64,000 bases of DNA, taken from NCBI RefSeq assembly GCF_005222205.1, contig NZ_CP032345.1, positions 685,001 to 749,000 of the forward strand, written 5' to 3'. The notes beneath the pieces were generated by a model. The model was not told where the DNA came from, did not search any database, and saw only the letters and a list, made by a program, of their open reading frames with translations. Shown here piece after piece: positions 8,401 through 17,570 of the stretch. Both the position numbers and the translations under genes were made by a program. The DNA is from Azospirillum brasilense (GTDB lineage: Bacteria > Pseudomonadota > Alphaproteobacteria > Azospirillales > Azospirillaceae). How positions within the stretch are numbered: the stretch's first letter is position 1; every line of letters begins with the position of its first letter.

Positions 8401-8540
8401 GGTCAACCCTCCATTCGAACGCGAATGGCCGTGACGATAAAAACGGGATTTCGGTCCGGCAAACGCCGTTCGGTCCGTTCAGGAGGTAATGGTTCGGGGG
8501 CCTGCGCCATCGCACGCCCCCGAACCCCGTGCGCGGCCCC

Positions 8541-10232
8541 TTACGCGGCGCGGATGCCGGCCAGGAAGCGCTCCACCTCCGTCCGCAGGACCTCCGACTG
8601 GCGGGACAGTTCGCCGGCGGCGCCCAGCACTTGGGTGGCGGCGGAGCCGGTCTGGGTGGCGCCGTCGCTGACCTCGGTGATGTTGGTGGTCACCAGATGG
8701 GTGCCCTGCGCGGCCTGCTGCACGTTGCGGGCGATCTCGCCGGTCGCCGATCCCTGCTCCTCGACCGCCGAGGCGATGATCGTGGCGATCTCGCTGATGG
8801 TGCCGATGGTGTCGCCGATCCCGTTGATGGCCGCCGCCGCTCCGCCGGTGGCCTCCTGCATGGAGGCGATCTGGGAGGCGATCTCCTCCGTCGCCTTGGC
8901 GGTCTGGTTGGCGAGGTTCTTGACCTCCGACGCCACGACCGCGAAGCCCTTGCCAGCCTCCCCGGCACGCGCCGCCTCGATCGTCGCGTTCAGCGCCAGC
9001 AGGTTGGTCTGGCTGGCGATGTCGGTGATCAGCTTCACCACGTCGCCGATCCGCTGCGCCTGCGCGACGAGGCCCTGCACCCGCTCGTTGGTCTGCTGCG
9101 CCTCGCCCACCGCGTGGCTGGCGATGTTGGTGGAGCGCGTCACCTGACCGCTGATCTCGTTGATCGACGCGCTCAGCTCGTTGGTCGCCGCGGCGACGGT
9201 CTGCACGTTGACCGACGCCTGCTCGGCCGCCGCCGCCGTGCTGGCCGCCTGTCCCTTGGTCTGGTCGGCGGTCGTCAGCATGCTTTGCGCCGTGGCCTCA
9301 AGCTCCGTGGCGGCGGAGGCGACGGTGCGCAGGATGCCGGAGACGTTGCGGTCGAAGGACTGCACCAGCTCCTCGACGGCGTGGGTGCGCCGCTCCTTGG
9401 CCCGGCGCTCGGCCTCCTCGGCGACCCGCATGCGCTCGCGGTCCACGGCGTTGTCCTTGAAGACCGCCACGGCCTTGGCCATGCCGCCGATCTCGTCGCC
9501 ACGGCCGAGGCCCGGCACCGTCACCGAGGTGTCGCCAGTCGCCAGACGGGCCATGACGTCGGTGATCCCGGCGATCGGGCGGGAGATGCCGACGCGCGCG
9601 ACCAGGACGCTCAACGCCAGCGCGCCGAGGCCGCCGCCGATGCCGACGACCATCATGAGCGTCGTCATCAGGCTGTTCACGGCGGTCAACTCGTCATTGG
9701 CCTTGTCGATGCCCTGCATGTTGCGTTCGGAGGCCTTCTCGAGGAACTGCCCCAGCTTGCTGCGCAGCGCGCGGGCCTCGGGGGTGTCGCCGTGCGCGCG
9801 CGCCTTTTCGGGGCCAGCCTCCATCCCGAGGCGGGCGACCTCGTTGCGGTGCAGGACGAAGGCGCGCGCCGTCTGCTGTGTCTCGCCGAAAGCGGCCTTG
9901 CTTTCCGGCGGCAGCAGGGCTTCCAGCTTAACCACGAGCTTTTCCAGCTCGCCGGTGGCGCCGATGATGTTCTTGGCGTAGGGCGTGGCATCCGCCGTCC
10001 CATCCGCGGCGTAGATGCCGCGGCTGTCCATGACGACCTTGTAAATCAGGCTGTTGATCTGTTCGTTGATCAGGGCGCGCCGGGACCAGTTCTGAATCTG
10101 GTCGAACTTGTCGTCGTAGGCCTGCATTCCAAACGAGCCGACACCACCAATGATAGCGGCCACCACACCCAGGATCGCGACAACGCTGTAGATTTTGCCG
10201 CTGATGCTGATGCGCGCAAGAACACCCTCCAT
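8541..10232 (-). CDS. Methyl-accepting chemotaxis protein
   Basis: 563 residues. Membrane helix 1 at about 13-36, a periplasmic helical sensor domain at 37-186, membrane helix 2 at about 187-213, HAMP at 213-266 and a cytoplasmic signalling domain at about 300-555. The hairpin tip that binds CheA/CheW is intact ([22 protein letters not shown]). There is no C-terminal CheR/CheB-binding pentapeptide; it ends FLAGIRAA. The periplasmic part has the length and helical look of four-helix-bundle sensors. Ligand unknown. AGGGAAA precedes the ATG. Confidence 0.95.
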   Translation of the reverse strand: MEGVLARISISGKIYSVVAILGVVAAIIGGVGSFGMQAYDDKFDQIQNWSRRALINEQINSLIYKVVMDSRGIYAADGTADATPYAKNIIGATGELEKLVVKLEALLPPESKAAFGETQQTARAFVLHRNEVARLGMEAGPEKARAHGDTPEARALRSKLGQFLEKASERNMQGIDKANDELTAVNSLMTTLMMVVGIGGGLGALALSVLVARVGISRPIAGITDVMARLATGDTSVTVPGLGRGDEIGGMAKAVAVFKDNAVDRERMRVAEEAERRAKERRTHAVEELVQSFDRNVSGILRTVASAATELEATAQSMLTTADQTKGQAASTAAAAEQASVNVQTVAAATNELSASINEISGQVTRSTNIASHAVGEAQQTNERVQGLVAQAQRIGDVVKLITDIASQTNLLALNATIEAARAGEAGKGFAVVASEVKNLANQTAKATEEIASQIASMQEATGGAAAAINGIGDTIGTISEIATIIASAVEEQGSATGEIARNVQQAAQGTHLVTTNITEVSDGATQTGSAATQVLGAAGELSRQSEVLRTEVERFLAGIRAA

Positions 10233-10673
10233 TTTCCCTGACCCTCATCGACTGCATGCTGTGAACGGGAAGCCACATGTTCCGTAATGCAATCGTATGC
10301 GTTCAAGGCAGAACGATTCTCAGCAATCCTTTGTCCACGAATGTTGCCAGGAAGCCTCAGAAATGACGATCAATGTTTAAAACGAAGGAAAATCGGACCC
10401 TGATTGTATCATATAGTAATACAAGTTGGAGTAATGTTCAGATACTTAACTTTACGACTCGGATTCCTTGATCTGCGAAATCCGTAAATTCATTCCGTTT
10501 CCTAAGCAAATAGATTCGAGCGCGCAGACACTGACAATCTCTTCTCATCCAGAGATTGATAGTCCATCCTGTTTTAAATTTCCAGCACACATCATCCATT
10601 TCGGCACACGCCGATGGATTGAACATCCGTGCCGCTGGGCTGGATTTTGATGGCGCGCGGTTGTTCGGATGCC
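10233..10673. other. Gene-free AT-rich gap of 441 bases
   Basis: From about 10300 to 10620 the composition falls well below that of the rest of the window, with runs such as ATCATATAGTAATACAAG. Two overlapping short open frames (10438-10626 minus, 10468-10650 plus, about 60 residues each) have no recognisable content, no good ribosome binding site and atypical codons, so I do not call them. The gap must contain the promoter of the chemoreceptor gene. It may be a decayed remnant of foreign DNA. Confidence 0.6.
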
Positions 10674-11867
10674 CTAGCGCACCAGCTCACGCATCGCCGC
10701 GTCCAGACCCTGCAATGTCAACGGGTACATGCGCCCGCCCAGTAGCCGCTGCAGCATGCGGGTGCTCTCGGTATAGCCCCAGCGCGATTCCGGCGTGGGG
10801 TTGAGCCAGACGGCGCGGCTGTAGACGGAGAGCATCCGCTGCAGCCAGACCTGCCCCGGCTCCTCGTTCCAATGCTCGACGCTGCCGCCGGCATAGACGA
10901 TCTCGTAGGGGCTCATCGCCGCGTCGCCGACGAAAACCAGCTTGTAGTCGGCGGGATAGGTGTGCAGCACGTCCCAGGTCGGGGTGCGCTCGTCGTGGCG
11001 GCGCCTGTTGTCGCGCCACACGCTCTCATAGACGCAGTTGTGGAAGTAGAAGTGCTCCAGATGCTTGAACTCGCCCCGCGCGGCGGAAAACAGCTCCTCG
11101 ACCAGCCGGATGTGGTCGTCCATCGAACCGCCGATGTCGAGGAACAGCAGCACCTTCACCGTGTTGTGCCGCTCCGGCACCATCTTCAGGTCCAGCCAGC
11201 CGGCGTTGCTGGCGGTGGCGCGGATGGTGCCGGGCAGGTCCAACTCGCTGGCCGCCCCGGTGCGGGCGAACTTGCGCAGGCGGCGCAGCGCCACCTTGAT
11301 GTTGCGGGTGCCGATCTCGACCTGATCGTCCAGGTTCCGGAACTCCCGCTTGTCCCACACCTTCACGGCGCGGCGGTGGCGGGATTCGTTCTGGCCGATG
11401 CGCACGCCCTCCGGGTTGTAACCGTAGGCGCCGAAGGGCGAGGTGCCGGCGGTGCCGATCCATTTGGAGCCGCCCTGGTGCCGTCCCTTCTGTTCGGCCA
11501 GCCGCTCGGCCAGCGTCTCCATCAGCTTCTCCCAGCCGCCCAGCGCCTGGATTTGCGCCTTCTCCTCCTCGGTCAGGAAGCGTTCGGCCAGCTTGCGCAG
11601 CCATTCCTCCGGCAGGTCGACCACGGGAATCTCGTCGCCCCCGGTCCCCTCCGCGCCTTCCAGCCCCTTGAAGACCTGTCCGAACACGCGGTCGAAGCGG
11701 TCGAGATTGCGCTCGTCCTTCACCAGACAGGCCCGGCTGAGGTAATAGAAGTCTTCGACGCGGAAGTCGGCGACGCCGCGCTTCATGGCCTCCATGAGCG
11801 TCAGGTACTCGTTCAGCGAGACCGGCACGCCCGCCTTGCGCAGTTCGAAGAAGAAACCCGTGAACAT
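10674..11867 (-). CDS. VWA (CoxE-like) domain protein
   Basis: 397 residues from the ATG at 11867, which follows a GGGGGGAAG ribosome site. The C-terminal half is a von Willebrand A domain with a MIDAS-type first motif, LFLDIGGSM, where the canonical DxSxS is DxGxS. The N-terminal half (FFFELRKAGVPVSLNEYLTLMEAM) is the conserved start of CoxE-type proteins. Such proteins usually work with a MoxR-type AAA+ ATPase to insert metals or remodel protein complexes; the likely partner is at 16609-17454. The gene is divergent from a small alarmone hydrolase. Confidence 0.85.
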   Translation of the reverse strand: MFTGFFFELRKAGVPVSLNEYLTLMEAMKRGVADFRVEDFYYLSRACLVKDERNLDRFDRVFGQVFKGLEGAEGTGGDEIPVVDLPEEWLRKLAERFLTEEEKAQIQALGGWEKLMETLAERLAEQKGRHQGGSKWIGTAGTSPFGAYGYNPEGVRIGQNESRHRRAVKVWDKREFRNLDDQVEIGTRNIKVALRRLRKFARTGAASELDLPGTIRATASNAGWLDLKMVPERHNTVKVLLFLDIGGSMDDHIRLVEELFSAARGEFKHLEHFYFHNCVYESVWRDNRRRHDERTPTWDVLHTYPADYKLVFVGDAAMSPYEIVYAGGSVEHWNEEPGQVWLQRMLSVYSRAVWLNPTPESRWGYTESTRMLQRLLGGRMYPLTLQGLDAAMRELVR

Positions 11868-11934
11868 GCCGCTTCCCCCCGTGGGGTTTCGTCCCCATCC
11901 GCCCTCATCGTAGCGCCGACCCGCCAGGAACGCC

Positions 11935-12486
11935 ATGACAGCCCTTCTCGACTTCGCCCGCGCGTTGGAGTTCGCCGCGCACAAGCACATCGACCAGCGC
12001 CGCAAGGGCGTGCGCGCCGAGCCCTACCTCAACCATCTGTCGGAGGTGGCGTTCCTGTGCGCCGAGGCGACGGCGGGCAAGGATCCTGTGGTGGTCATCG
12101 CCGCCCTGCTGCACGACACGCTGGAGGACACCGACGCCTCCTATGAAGAGATCGAGCAGCATTTCGGGGCGGAGGTTGCCGGCGTCGTGGCCGAGACCAC
12201 CGACGACAAGCGCCTGCGCAAGGCGGAGCGCAAGCAGCGGCAGATCGACGCCGCGCCCACGGCGTCGCCCCGCGCCAAGCTGGTCAAGCTGGCCGACAAG
12301 GTGTCCAACCTGCGCTCCATGGCGCACAGCCCGCCCGCCGACTGGCCGCTGGAGCGCAAGGTCGAGTATTTCGAATGGGCGCACGCGGTCGTCGCCGGCC
12401 TGCGCGGCACCGACGCGCGGCTGGAATCGCTGTTCGACCGCGCCTATGAGGACGGTCTGGCCGAGCTGCGCGGCGAGGCGGTCTAG
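11935..12486 (+). CDS. HD-domain small alarmone hydrolase (Mesh1/SpoT-hydrolase-like)
   Basis: 183 residues. All the hydrolase motifs of RelA/SpoT N-terminal domains are present without the synthetase: HKHIDQRRKG with PYLNHLSEVA, the HD motif AALLHDTLEDTD, and LVKLADKVSNLR. Members of this group remove pyrophosphate from (p)ppGpp (and, in Mesh1, also act on NADPH). Being a stand-alone hydrolase, it would lower alarmone levels. AGGAA precedes the ATG. The gene stands alone between the divergent VWA gene and ccoG. Confidence 0.88.
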   Translation: MTALLDFARALEFAAHKHIDQRRKGVRAEPYLNHLSEVAFLCAEATAGKDPVVVIAALLHDTLEDTDASYEEIEQHFGAEVAGVVAETTDDKRLRKAERKQRQIDAAPTASPRAKLVKLADKVSNLRSMAHSPPADWPLERKVEYFEWAHAVVAGLRGTDARLESLFDRAYEDGLAELRGEAV

Positions 12487-12523
12487 GCCCATTTTGCCGC
12501 CGCGGCGGCCGATTTACCGCAGT

Positions 12524-12536
12524 GTGACTACATCAC
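12524..12536. promoter_or_regulatory. Inverted repeat upstream of ccoG
   Basis: GTGA-CTACA-TCAC, a perfect 4+4 inverted repeat with a five-base centre, lies 59 bases before the ccoG start. It recalls a Crp/Fnr-family site, but those have a six-base (TGTGA) or four-base (TTGAT) centre. No Fnr box is seen. The identification is tentative. Confidence 0.25.
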
Positions 12537-12594
12537 GGAAGGCTTATAAAGGAGGGGCTAGGTTGACCGTCGCGTCACAGCAAGGTCGCACGCC

Positions 12595-14070
12595 ATGTCC
12601 CTCACCTCCCCCGCCGCCCAACCCCCAGCCTCCCATGATGCCGACCAGCCGCGCGAGCGCTGGTTCGTGCAGCGCCCCAAGGTCTACGCCGCCGACGTCC
12701 ATGGCCGCTTCCGCCGGCTGAAATGGCTGGCGCTGGCGGTCCTGCTCGGCGTCTACTACGTCACGCCGTGGCTGCGCTGGGAGCGCGGGCCGGGCATTCC
12801 CGACCAGGCGGTGCTGGTCGACATGGTGGGCCGGCGCGCCTACTTCTTCTGGATCGAGATCTGGCCGCAGGAGGTCTATTACCTGACCGGCCTGCTCATC
12901 ATCGGCGCCTTCGGCATCTTCTTCGCCACCACCCTGCTCGGCCGCATCTGGTGCGGCTACGCCTGCCCGCAGACGGTGTGGACCGACCTGTTCATGTGGG
13001 TGGAGCGCAAGCTGGAAGGCCCGCGCACCGAGCGCATCCGGCTCGACAAGGCGCCGCTTTCGGCGCGCAAGCTGGGGCTGAAGGCGTCCAAGCACGCCAT
13101 CTGGCTGGTGATTTCCCTGGTCACCGGCGGCGCCTGGATCTTCTACTTCAACGACGCCCCGACCCTGCTGCGCGAGATCGCGACGGGCGAGGTATCATGG
13201 AAGGTCCTGGCCTTCGCCGGGCTGTTCACCGCCACCACCTATTTCTTCGCCGGCTGGGCGCGCGAGCAGATCTGCATCTACGTCTGCCCGTGGCGCAGCT
13301 TCCAGGCCGCGATGGTGGACGAGGACACCTACGTCGTCACCTACCAGGACTGGCGCGGCGAAGGGCGCGCGCCGCTGCGCAAGTCGCAGAGCTGGGAGGA
13401 GCGGACGGCGGAGGGGCTGGGCGACTGCATCGACTGCAAGCTCTGCGTCCATGTCTGCCCGACCGGCACCGACATCCGCAAGGGGCAGCAAATCTCCTGC
13501 ATCGGCTGCGGCCTGTGCGTGGACGCCTGCAACGACGTGATGGCCCAGGTCGGGCGCCCCGGCGATCTGATTTTGTTCGACACCCGCTCCAACCAAGTGG
13601 CCAAGGCCGATGGTCAGGCCGCCCCGGTGCGGCTGCTGCGCCCGCGCACGGTGATCTACGCGCTCATCATCCTGGTGGTGGCCGGCGCCATGGCGATCTC
13701 GCTGGCGCTGCGCCCGACGCTGGACGTCAGCGTGCTGCGCGACCGCGCCCCGCTCTACGTGCAGCAGTCGAACGGCGACGTGCAGAACGCCTACACCATC
13801 AAGATCCTCAACAAGACGCACGAGGCGCGGACCTACCGCCTGTCGGTGGAGGGTTTGGCGAACGCCGACCTGTCGGTCGCCAGCGTGGACGCCCAGTCGG
13901 GGCGTTCGCTGACTCTGGCCGCGGAGGCGGACTCGGTGGCGACCTACCGCATCTTCGTCCGCGTGCCGCGGGGCGCCGCGACGCCGGGGTCCACCGACGT
14001 GACGGTGCTGGCGCGCGACCTGACGAGCGGCGAGATCGGCCGGCACCGCAGCGTGTTCATGGCGCCCTAG
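12595..14070 (+). CDS. ccoG: Cytochrome c oxidase accessory protein CcoG
   Basis: 491 residues (also known as FixG/RdxA). Five membrane segments lie in the first 370 residues. GRIWCGYACPQTVWTD and ICIYVCPWRSFQ bracket the membrane part, and two ferredoxin-like Cys clusters follow (CIDCKLCVHVCPTGTDIRKG and CIGCGLCVDACN), which bind two 4Fe-4S clusters. A C-terminal Ig-like periplasmic domain ends the protein. CcoG reduces Cu(II) during assembly of cbb3-type oxidase. The usual neighbours ccoNOQP and ccoHIS are not in this window, so the gene is separated from its operon or lies at its edge. Confidence 0.95.
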   Translation: MSLTSPAAQPPASHDADQPRERWFVQRPKVYAADVHGRFRRLKWLALAVLLGVYYVTPWLRWERGPGIPDQAVLVDMVGRRAYFFWIEIWPQEVYYLTGLLIIGAFGIFFATTLLGRIWCGYACPQTVWTDLFMWVERKLEGPRTERIRLDKAPLSARKLGLKASKHAIWLVISLVTGGAWIFYFNDAPTLLREIATGEVSWKVLAFAGLFTATTYFFAGWAREQICIYVCPWRSFQAAMVDEDTYVVTYQDWRGEGRAPLRKSQSWEERTAEGLGDCIDCKLCVHVCPTGTDIRKGQQISCIGCGLCVDACNDVMAQVGRPGDLILFDTRSNQVAKADGQAAPVRLLRPRTVIYALIILVVAGAMAISLALRPTLDVSVLRDRAPLYVQQSNGDVQNAYTIKILNKTHEARTYRLSVEGLANADLSVASVDAQSGRSLTLAAEADSVATYRIFVRVPRGAATPGSTDVTVLARDLTSGEIGRHRSVFMAP

Positions 14071-14072
14071 GA

Positions 14073-14212
14073 GCCCCTCTCCCGTCCCGGGAGAGGGTGG
14101 CCCGAAGGGCCGGGTGAGGGTCGTGCGAGGATCAGATGCTGATTCTTGGCAGCACCCTCACCCTTCCCGCGCCTTGCGCGGGCCCCTTCCCTCTCCCGGG
14201 GCGGGAGAGGGA
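14073..14212. repeat. REP-like palindromic intergenic element
   Basis: About 140 bases between ccoG and the next gene fold into a large imperfect hairpin. The left arm carries CCCCTCTCCCG...GGGAGAGGG, GGCCCGAAGGGCC and GGGTGAGGGT. The right arm carries ACCCTCACCC, CGCGCCTTGCGCG and CCCTCTCCCGGGGCGGGAGAGGG-like sequence in inverse order. Elements of this make-up are widespread between convergent genes in GC-rich proteobacteria and can act as terminators. A genome-wide copy count would confirm it. Confidence 0.75.
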
Positions 14213-14226
14213 CAGTCCGCATCCGT

Positions 14227-14724
14227 TCAGTGCATCGTGTGCCCGCCGGCTGCGGCGGCACCGGTGAGCAGCGTCGGGTCCAGCATGCCGAAGATCATGG
14301 CGATGTGGGCGACGATCAGGAACAGCCCGACCAGCCCCGCGTGGATCGCCATGCGGCCATGCTCGCCGCGGCCCCGGCCGATCAGCCCGAGGTCCAGCAG
14401 CGCGATGCCGCCGAGCGGAACGATGCCGGCGAGGTAGAAGCCCACCGCCAGCACGTCCGCCGGCCCGCGCCAACCACCGGACACGGTCAGCGGAACGACC
14501 GCGTTCTGCATCAGATACGCGAAGACACCCGTGAAATAGACGCCGACGGTGATGCCGGCCCAGCGGTTCAGCCGCCGCACCGGGCCGTCATAATCGCGGG
14601 TGTAGAGCAGGTACAATTCGCTGATCGCCACCGTCTCGGCCAGGATGACGGGGACCGCCATGAAGATCAGCAGGTTCCAGGGCTGGTTGACGGCCAGCAG
14701 TTCCATGTAGTGGGTCATGGTCAT
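14227..14724 (-). CDS. Multi-pass membrane protein of unknown function
   Basis: 165 residues with about five membrane segments. The N terminus MTHYMELLAVNQPWNLLIFM and the stretch ETVAISELYLLYTRDYDGPVRRLNRWAG are distinctive but I cannot tie them to a known activity. An alternative start two codons downstream is possible. It lies next to a small secreted Cys/His-rich protein gene on the same strand, 112 bases away, which could make a two-gene unit. Confidence 0.75.
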   Translation of the reverse strand: MTMTHYMELLAVNQPWNLLIFMAVPVILAETVAISELYLLYTRDYDGPVRRLNRWAGITVGVYFTGVFAYLMQNAVVPLTVSGGWRGPADVLAVGFYLAGIVPLGGIALLDLGLIGRGRGEHGRMAIHAGLVGLFLIVAHIAMIFGMLDPTLLTGAAAAGGHTMH

Positions 14725-14836
14725 GGGATGACTCGCGCGTGTTCGGCGGGCGCGCCGGTGCCTCGATGGACAGGGGTCCGGGCACGGCTTGTGGGCGCGT
14801 CCACGGGTCGGGGAAAAGGCGACGGAACGGCGGAAG

Positions 14837-15187
14837 TCAGGCGCGCGGCGGTGGCAGTGGCGGCGCGTGGGCAGCGGCGGCGGGCTCGGCGTCCGCGCCG
14901 GGAAGCAGGGTCGCGAGGCGATGGCCGAAGGGCACGCCGACCCGGGCCGGCAGGCCGGCCAGATCGCAGGCCCCGCTCAGGCAAAGGCACCCGGCGGTGC
15001 CGTGCGCGTGGGCCTTCCCCGGAACCGGGCTGTCCGTCGGGTGGTGGATGTCGCCGTCCGCGGCATCCCGCACCGCGGTGGATTCGCAGTGCGGTGCCGG
15101 AAGGTCCGGCATGCGCAGGGGTGCGGCACCGCCGAGAAGCCCGGCGGCCAGAACCACAAGCGCGAGGAGGGACACCAGACGAGCCAC
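14837..15187 (-). CDS. Small secreted Cys/His-containing protein, unknown
   Basis: 116 residues from a GTG. A good signal peptide (residues 1-22, LVSLLALVVLAAGLLGG) is followed by a mature part with four Cys and several His (CESTAV, DIHHPTD, KAHAHGTAGCLCLSGACD), a pattern suggesting metal binding. It resembles short uncharacterised periplasmic proteins found near metal-related membrane proteins. The start is uncertain because no clear ribosome site is seen. Downstream on the same strand is an unknown membrane protein gene. Confidence 0.5.
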   Translation of the reverse strand: MARLVSLLALVVLAAGLLGGAAPLRMPDLPAPHCESTAVRDAADGDIHHPTDSPVPGKAHAHGTAGCLCLSGACDLAGLPARVGVPFGHRLATLLPGADAEPAAAAHAPPLPPPRA

Positions 15188-15287
15188 GGGGTCAACCGGC
15201 CTTATGCCTGCGCGGCCACCGCCCTTCCGACGGTGCGCCCGCAGGCCGATCCTGCGTCCCTGACCGGCCCGCGGTCATTGATGCCGA

Positions 15288-16253
15288 TCAAGCGGCGGCG
15301 AGCGTCCGCACCAGCGTGTCGGAATCCACGTTGCGGCCGGACAGCACGGCGACGGTCTGCCCCTCCGCCGGCGCCTTCCCAGCCAGAAGCGCCGCCATGG
15401 CCGCCGCCCCGGCGCCTTCCGCCACCATGCCGAACGAGCCGTGCAGGGTCCGCATCGCCGCCGCGACCTCCGCCTCTTCCACCTCGACCAGGGCGTCCAC
15501 GAAGCCGGCCAGCAGGGCCTGCGGCAGCTTGCCCAGCGCGTCCACCGCGATCCCGTCGGCCAGGGTCGGCCCCCGCCGGCGCGCCAGCCGCACCCCGACC
15601 ACGGTGACGGAGGGCTTGCGCGCCTTCACCGCCGCCGCCATGCCGGCCAGCAGGCCGCCCCCTCCCACCGGCACCACCAGCGTCTCAAGGTCCGGACGGT
15701 CGGCCAGCACCTCCAGCCCCACCGTGCCCTGCCCGGCGATCACGTCCGGATCGTCGTAGGGATGCACGAAGGTCAGCCGCCGTTCCGCCGCCAGTTGCAG
15801 CGCGCGGGTCTTCGCCTCCCCCACGGTGGCCCCGGACAGCACGACCTCGGCGCCCAGCGCCTCCGTCCGCTCAACCTTGCAGCGCGGCGCGGTGACCGGC
15901 ATGACGATGGTCGCCGCCACCCCGAGCCGCTGGGCGTGCAGCGCCAGACCGGCGGCGTGGTTGCCCGCCGACATGGCGACGACACCGGCAGCGCGCTCCA
16001 GCGCCGTCAGGCGCAGCAGACGGTTCAGCGCGCCGCGCTCCTTGAAGGCGCCGGTCGCCTGGAAGGTCTCCGCCTTCAGCCAGACGTCACGCCCCAGCAC
16101 CGGCGCGGGCAACAGCGGCGTGCGGACGATCCGCCCGTGCAGACGCTCGGCGGCGTCCTCGATGGCGGAGAGGGGGAGCCAGGACGGCAGACGGTCTTCG
16201 GCATCACGGCGGACGGAAACGGAAGGCAGACGGGTGGCGTGCGCGGACGGCAT
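15288..16253 (-). CDS. PLP-dependent threonine/serine dehydratase family protein
   Basis: 321 residues, fold type II. The PLP lysine lies in FQATGAFKERGALN; the substrate loop is MSAGNHAAGLAL; the phosphate-binding glycine loop is VGGGGLLAG. The motif that contacts the pyridine ring, usually SGGN, is SGRN here. The protein stops right after the catalytic domain, without the ACT domain of the biosynthetic IlvA, so it resembles catabolic threonine dehydratase or serine racemase. The exact amino acid substrate cannot be read from the sequence. GAGGAC lies about eight bases before the ATG. Confidence 0.85.
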   Translation of the reverse strand: MPSAHATRLPSVSVRRDAEDRLPSWLPLSAIEDAAERLHGRIVRTPLLPAPVLGRDVWLKAETFQATGAFKERGALNRLLRLTALERAAGVVAMSAGNHAAGLALHAQRLGVAATIVMPVTAPRCKVERTEALGAEVVLSGATVGEAKTRALQLAAERRLTFVHPYDDPDVIAGQGTVGLEVLADRPDLETLVVPVGGGGLLAGMAAAVKARKPSVTVVGVRLARRRGPTLADGIAVDALGKLPQALLAGFVDALVEVEEAEVAAAMRTLHGSFGMVAEGAGAAAMAALLAGKAPAEGQTVAVLSGRNVDSDTLVRTLAAA

Positions 16254-16608
16254 CGCGGGAGTCCTCGGGCGGAGGGAACGAACGGGGGCGGAAAAGGAAG
16301 GCGCGAAACCCGGCCCGCGTCAGCGGACCGGGACGATAATTCGCGCGGAGCCCCGCATTCGCTCCGCCGGATGGCGCAACGCACGCGTGAAGGAATGGGT
16401 CAGGGGATCGTGATGGACCGGATTGCGGGTTCCGGAAGACCCAGGGCGCACGGACACGCCACACTCCACACCAGATTGCGAAAACGAACGCTCGCGGTCC
16501 GGCGCCCTCTGTCAGAGCGCCGGGGCGGTAATTCGCATTCGGTTCAGGTGCGGGGTCGATTGCATGGGTTCAGGCTGCCCCAGAAGGCCGGCCGCGGTCA
16601 AGCGCTTC
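16254..16608. other. Intergenic gap of 355 bases
   Basis: Upstream of the dehydratase gene and downstream of the MoxR gene. Two related short segments, GATAATTCGCGC (about 16333) and GGTAATTCGCAT (about 16528), occur about 195 bases apart in the only AT-richer parts and could be promoter or binding sites. No credible gene, RNA or hairpin is seen. Confidence 0.4.
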
Positions 16609-17454
16609 CTAGCGCCCTTCCCGCTTGGCGAGAAAAGCCAGCCGTTCCAGCAGGTGAACGTCCTGCTCGTTCTTCAAAAGCGCACCGCACAGCGGCGGTA
16701 TCAGGCTGCGGGCGTCCTTGGCGCGCAGGGTCTCGGGGTCCACGTCCTCGACCATCAGCAGCTTGATCCAGTCGAGAAGCTCCGACGTGGAAGGCTTCTT
16801 CTTCAGCCCCGGCACCTCGCGCAAGCTGTAGAACAGCGTCATCGCCTCGCGCAGCAGGTCCTGCTTCAGGCCGGGATAATGGACGTCCACGATCCGCTCC
16901 ATGGTGTCGCGGTCGGGGAAGCGGATGTAATGGAAGAAGCAGCGGCGCAGGAAGGCGTCCGGCAGTTCCTTCTCGTTGTTGGAGGTGATGATGACGAGGG
17001 GGCGCCGCGCCGCCTTGACGGTCTGCCGCGTCTCGTAGACGTGGAACTCCATGCGATCGAGTTCGAGCAGCAGGTCGTTGGGAAACTCGATGTCGGCCTT
17101 GTCGATCTCGTCGATCAACAGCACGGGGGGCTCGGGCGCCTCGAACGCCTCCCACAGCTTGCCGCGCACGATGTAGTTGCCGATGTCGTGCACCCGCTCC
17201 TCACCGAGCTGGCTGTCGCGCAGGCGGCTGACCGCGTCGTACTCGTAGAGGCCCTGCTGCGCCTTTGTGGTGGACTTGATGTGCCAGGCAAGCAGCGGCT
17301 TGTTCAGGGCCCGGGCGACCTCCTGGGCCAGCACGGTCTTGCCGGTGCCCGGCTCCCCCTTCACCAGCAGCGGGCGCTCAAGCGTGATGGCCGCGTTGAC
17401 GGCCACCATCAGATCGTCGGTGGCGACGTAGGAGTCGGTGCCGGTGAAGCGCAT
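16609..17454 (-). CDS. MoxR family AAA+ ATPase
   Basis: 281 residues from the ATG at 17454 (MRFTGTDSYVATDDL); an in-frame ATG at 17493 adds 13 residues but its GGAAGG abuts the start. Walker A is GEPGTGKT (33-40), Walker B is VLLIDEIDKAD, and sensor 1 is VIITSNNEKELPDAFLRRC. MoxR ATPases act as chaperones with VWA partners. The CoxE-type VWA gene at 10674-11867 is the natural partner, although about 4.7 kb separates the two. It is divergent from an Mpo1-like gene. Confidence 0.9.
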   Translation of the reverse strand: MRFTGTDSYVATDDLMVAVNAAITLERPLLVKGEPGTGKTVLAQEVARALNKPLLAWHIKSTTKAQQGLYEYDAVSRLRDSQLGEERVHDIGNYIVRGKLWEAFEAPEPPVLLIDEIDKADIEFPNDLLLELDRMEFHVYETRQTVKAARRPLVIITSNNEKELPDAFLRRCFFHYIRFPDRDTMERIVDVHYPGLKQDLLREAMTLFYSLREVPGLKKKPSTSELLDWIKLLMVEDVDPETLRAKDARSLIPPLCGALLKNEQDVHLLERLAFLAKREGR

Positions 17455-17570
17455 GCCAGTCGGTTCCACGGTATCGTTCGTTGACCCGCGCATCCTTCCA
17501 GCACGGCGGGCGTCATGCAAGACGGAACCGCCGCGGGCCGCCCGGCGTTCCCCCGCGGAAGGAGTCCGCC

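Noticed and set aside
10438..10650. Two short overlapping open frames in the AT-rich gap
   Set aside because: No ribosome sites, no recognisable content, and they overlap on opposite strands.
12524..12536. Fnr/Crp box before ccoG
   Set aside because: The centre of the inverted repeat is five bases, matching neither Fnr (four) nor Crp (six). It is kept only as a low-confidence inverted repeat.
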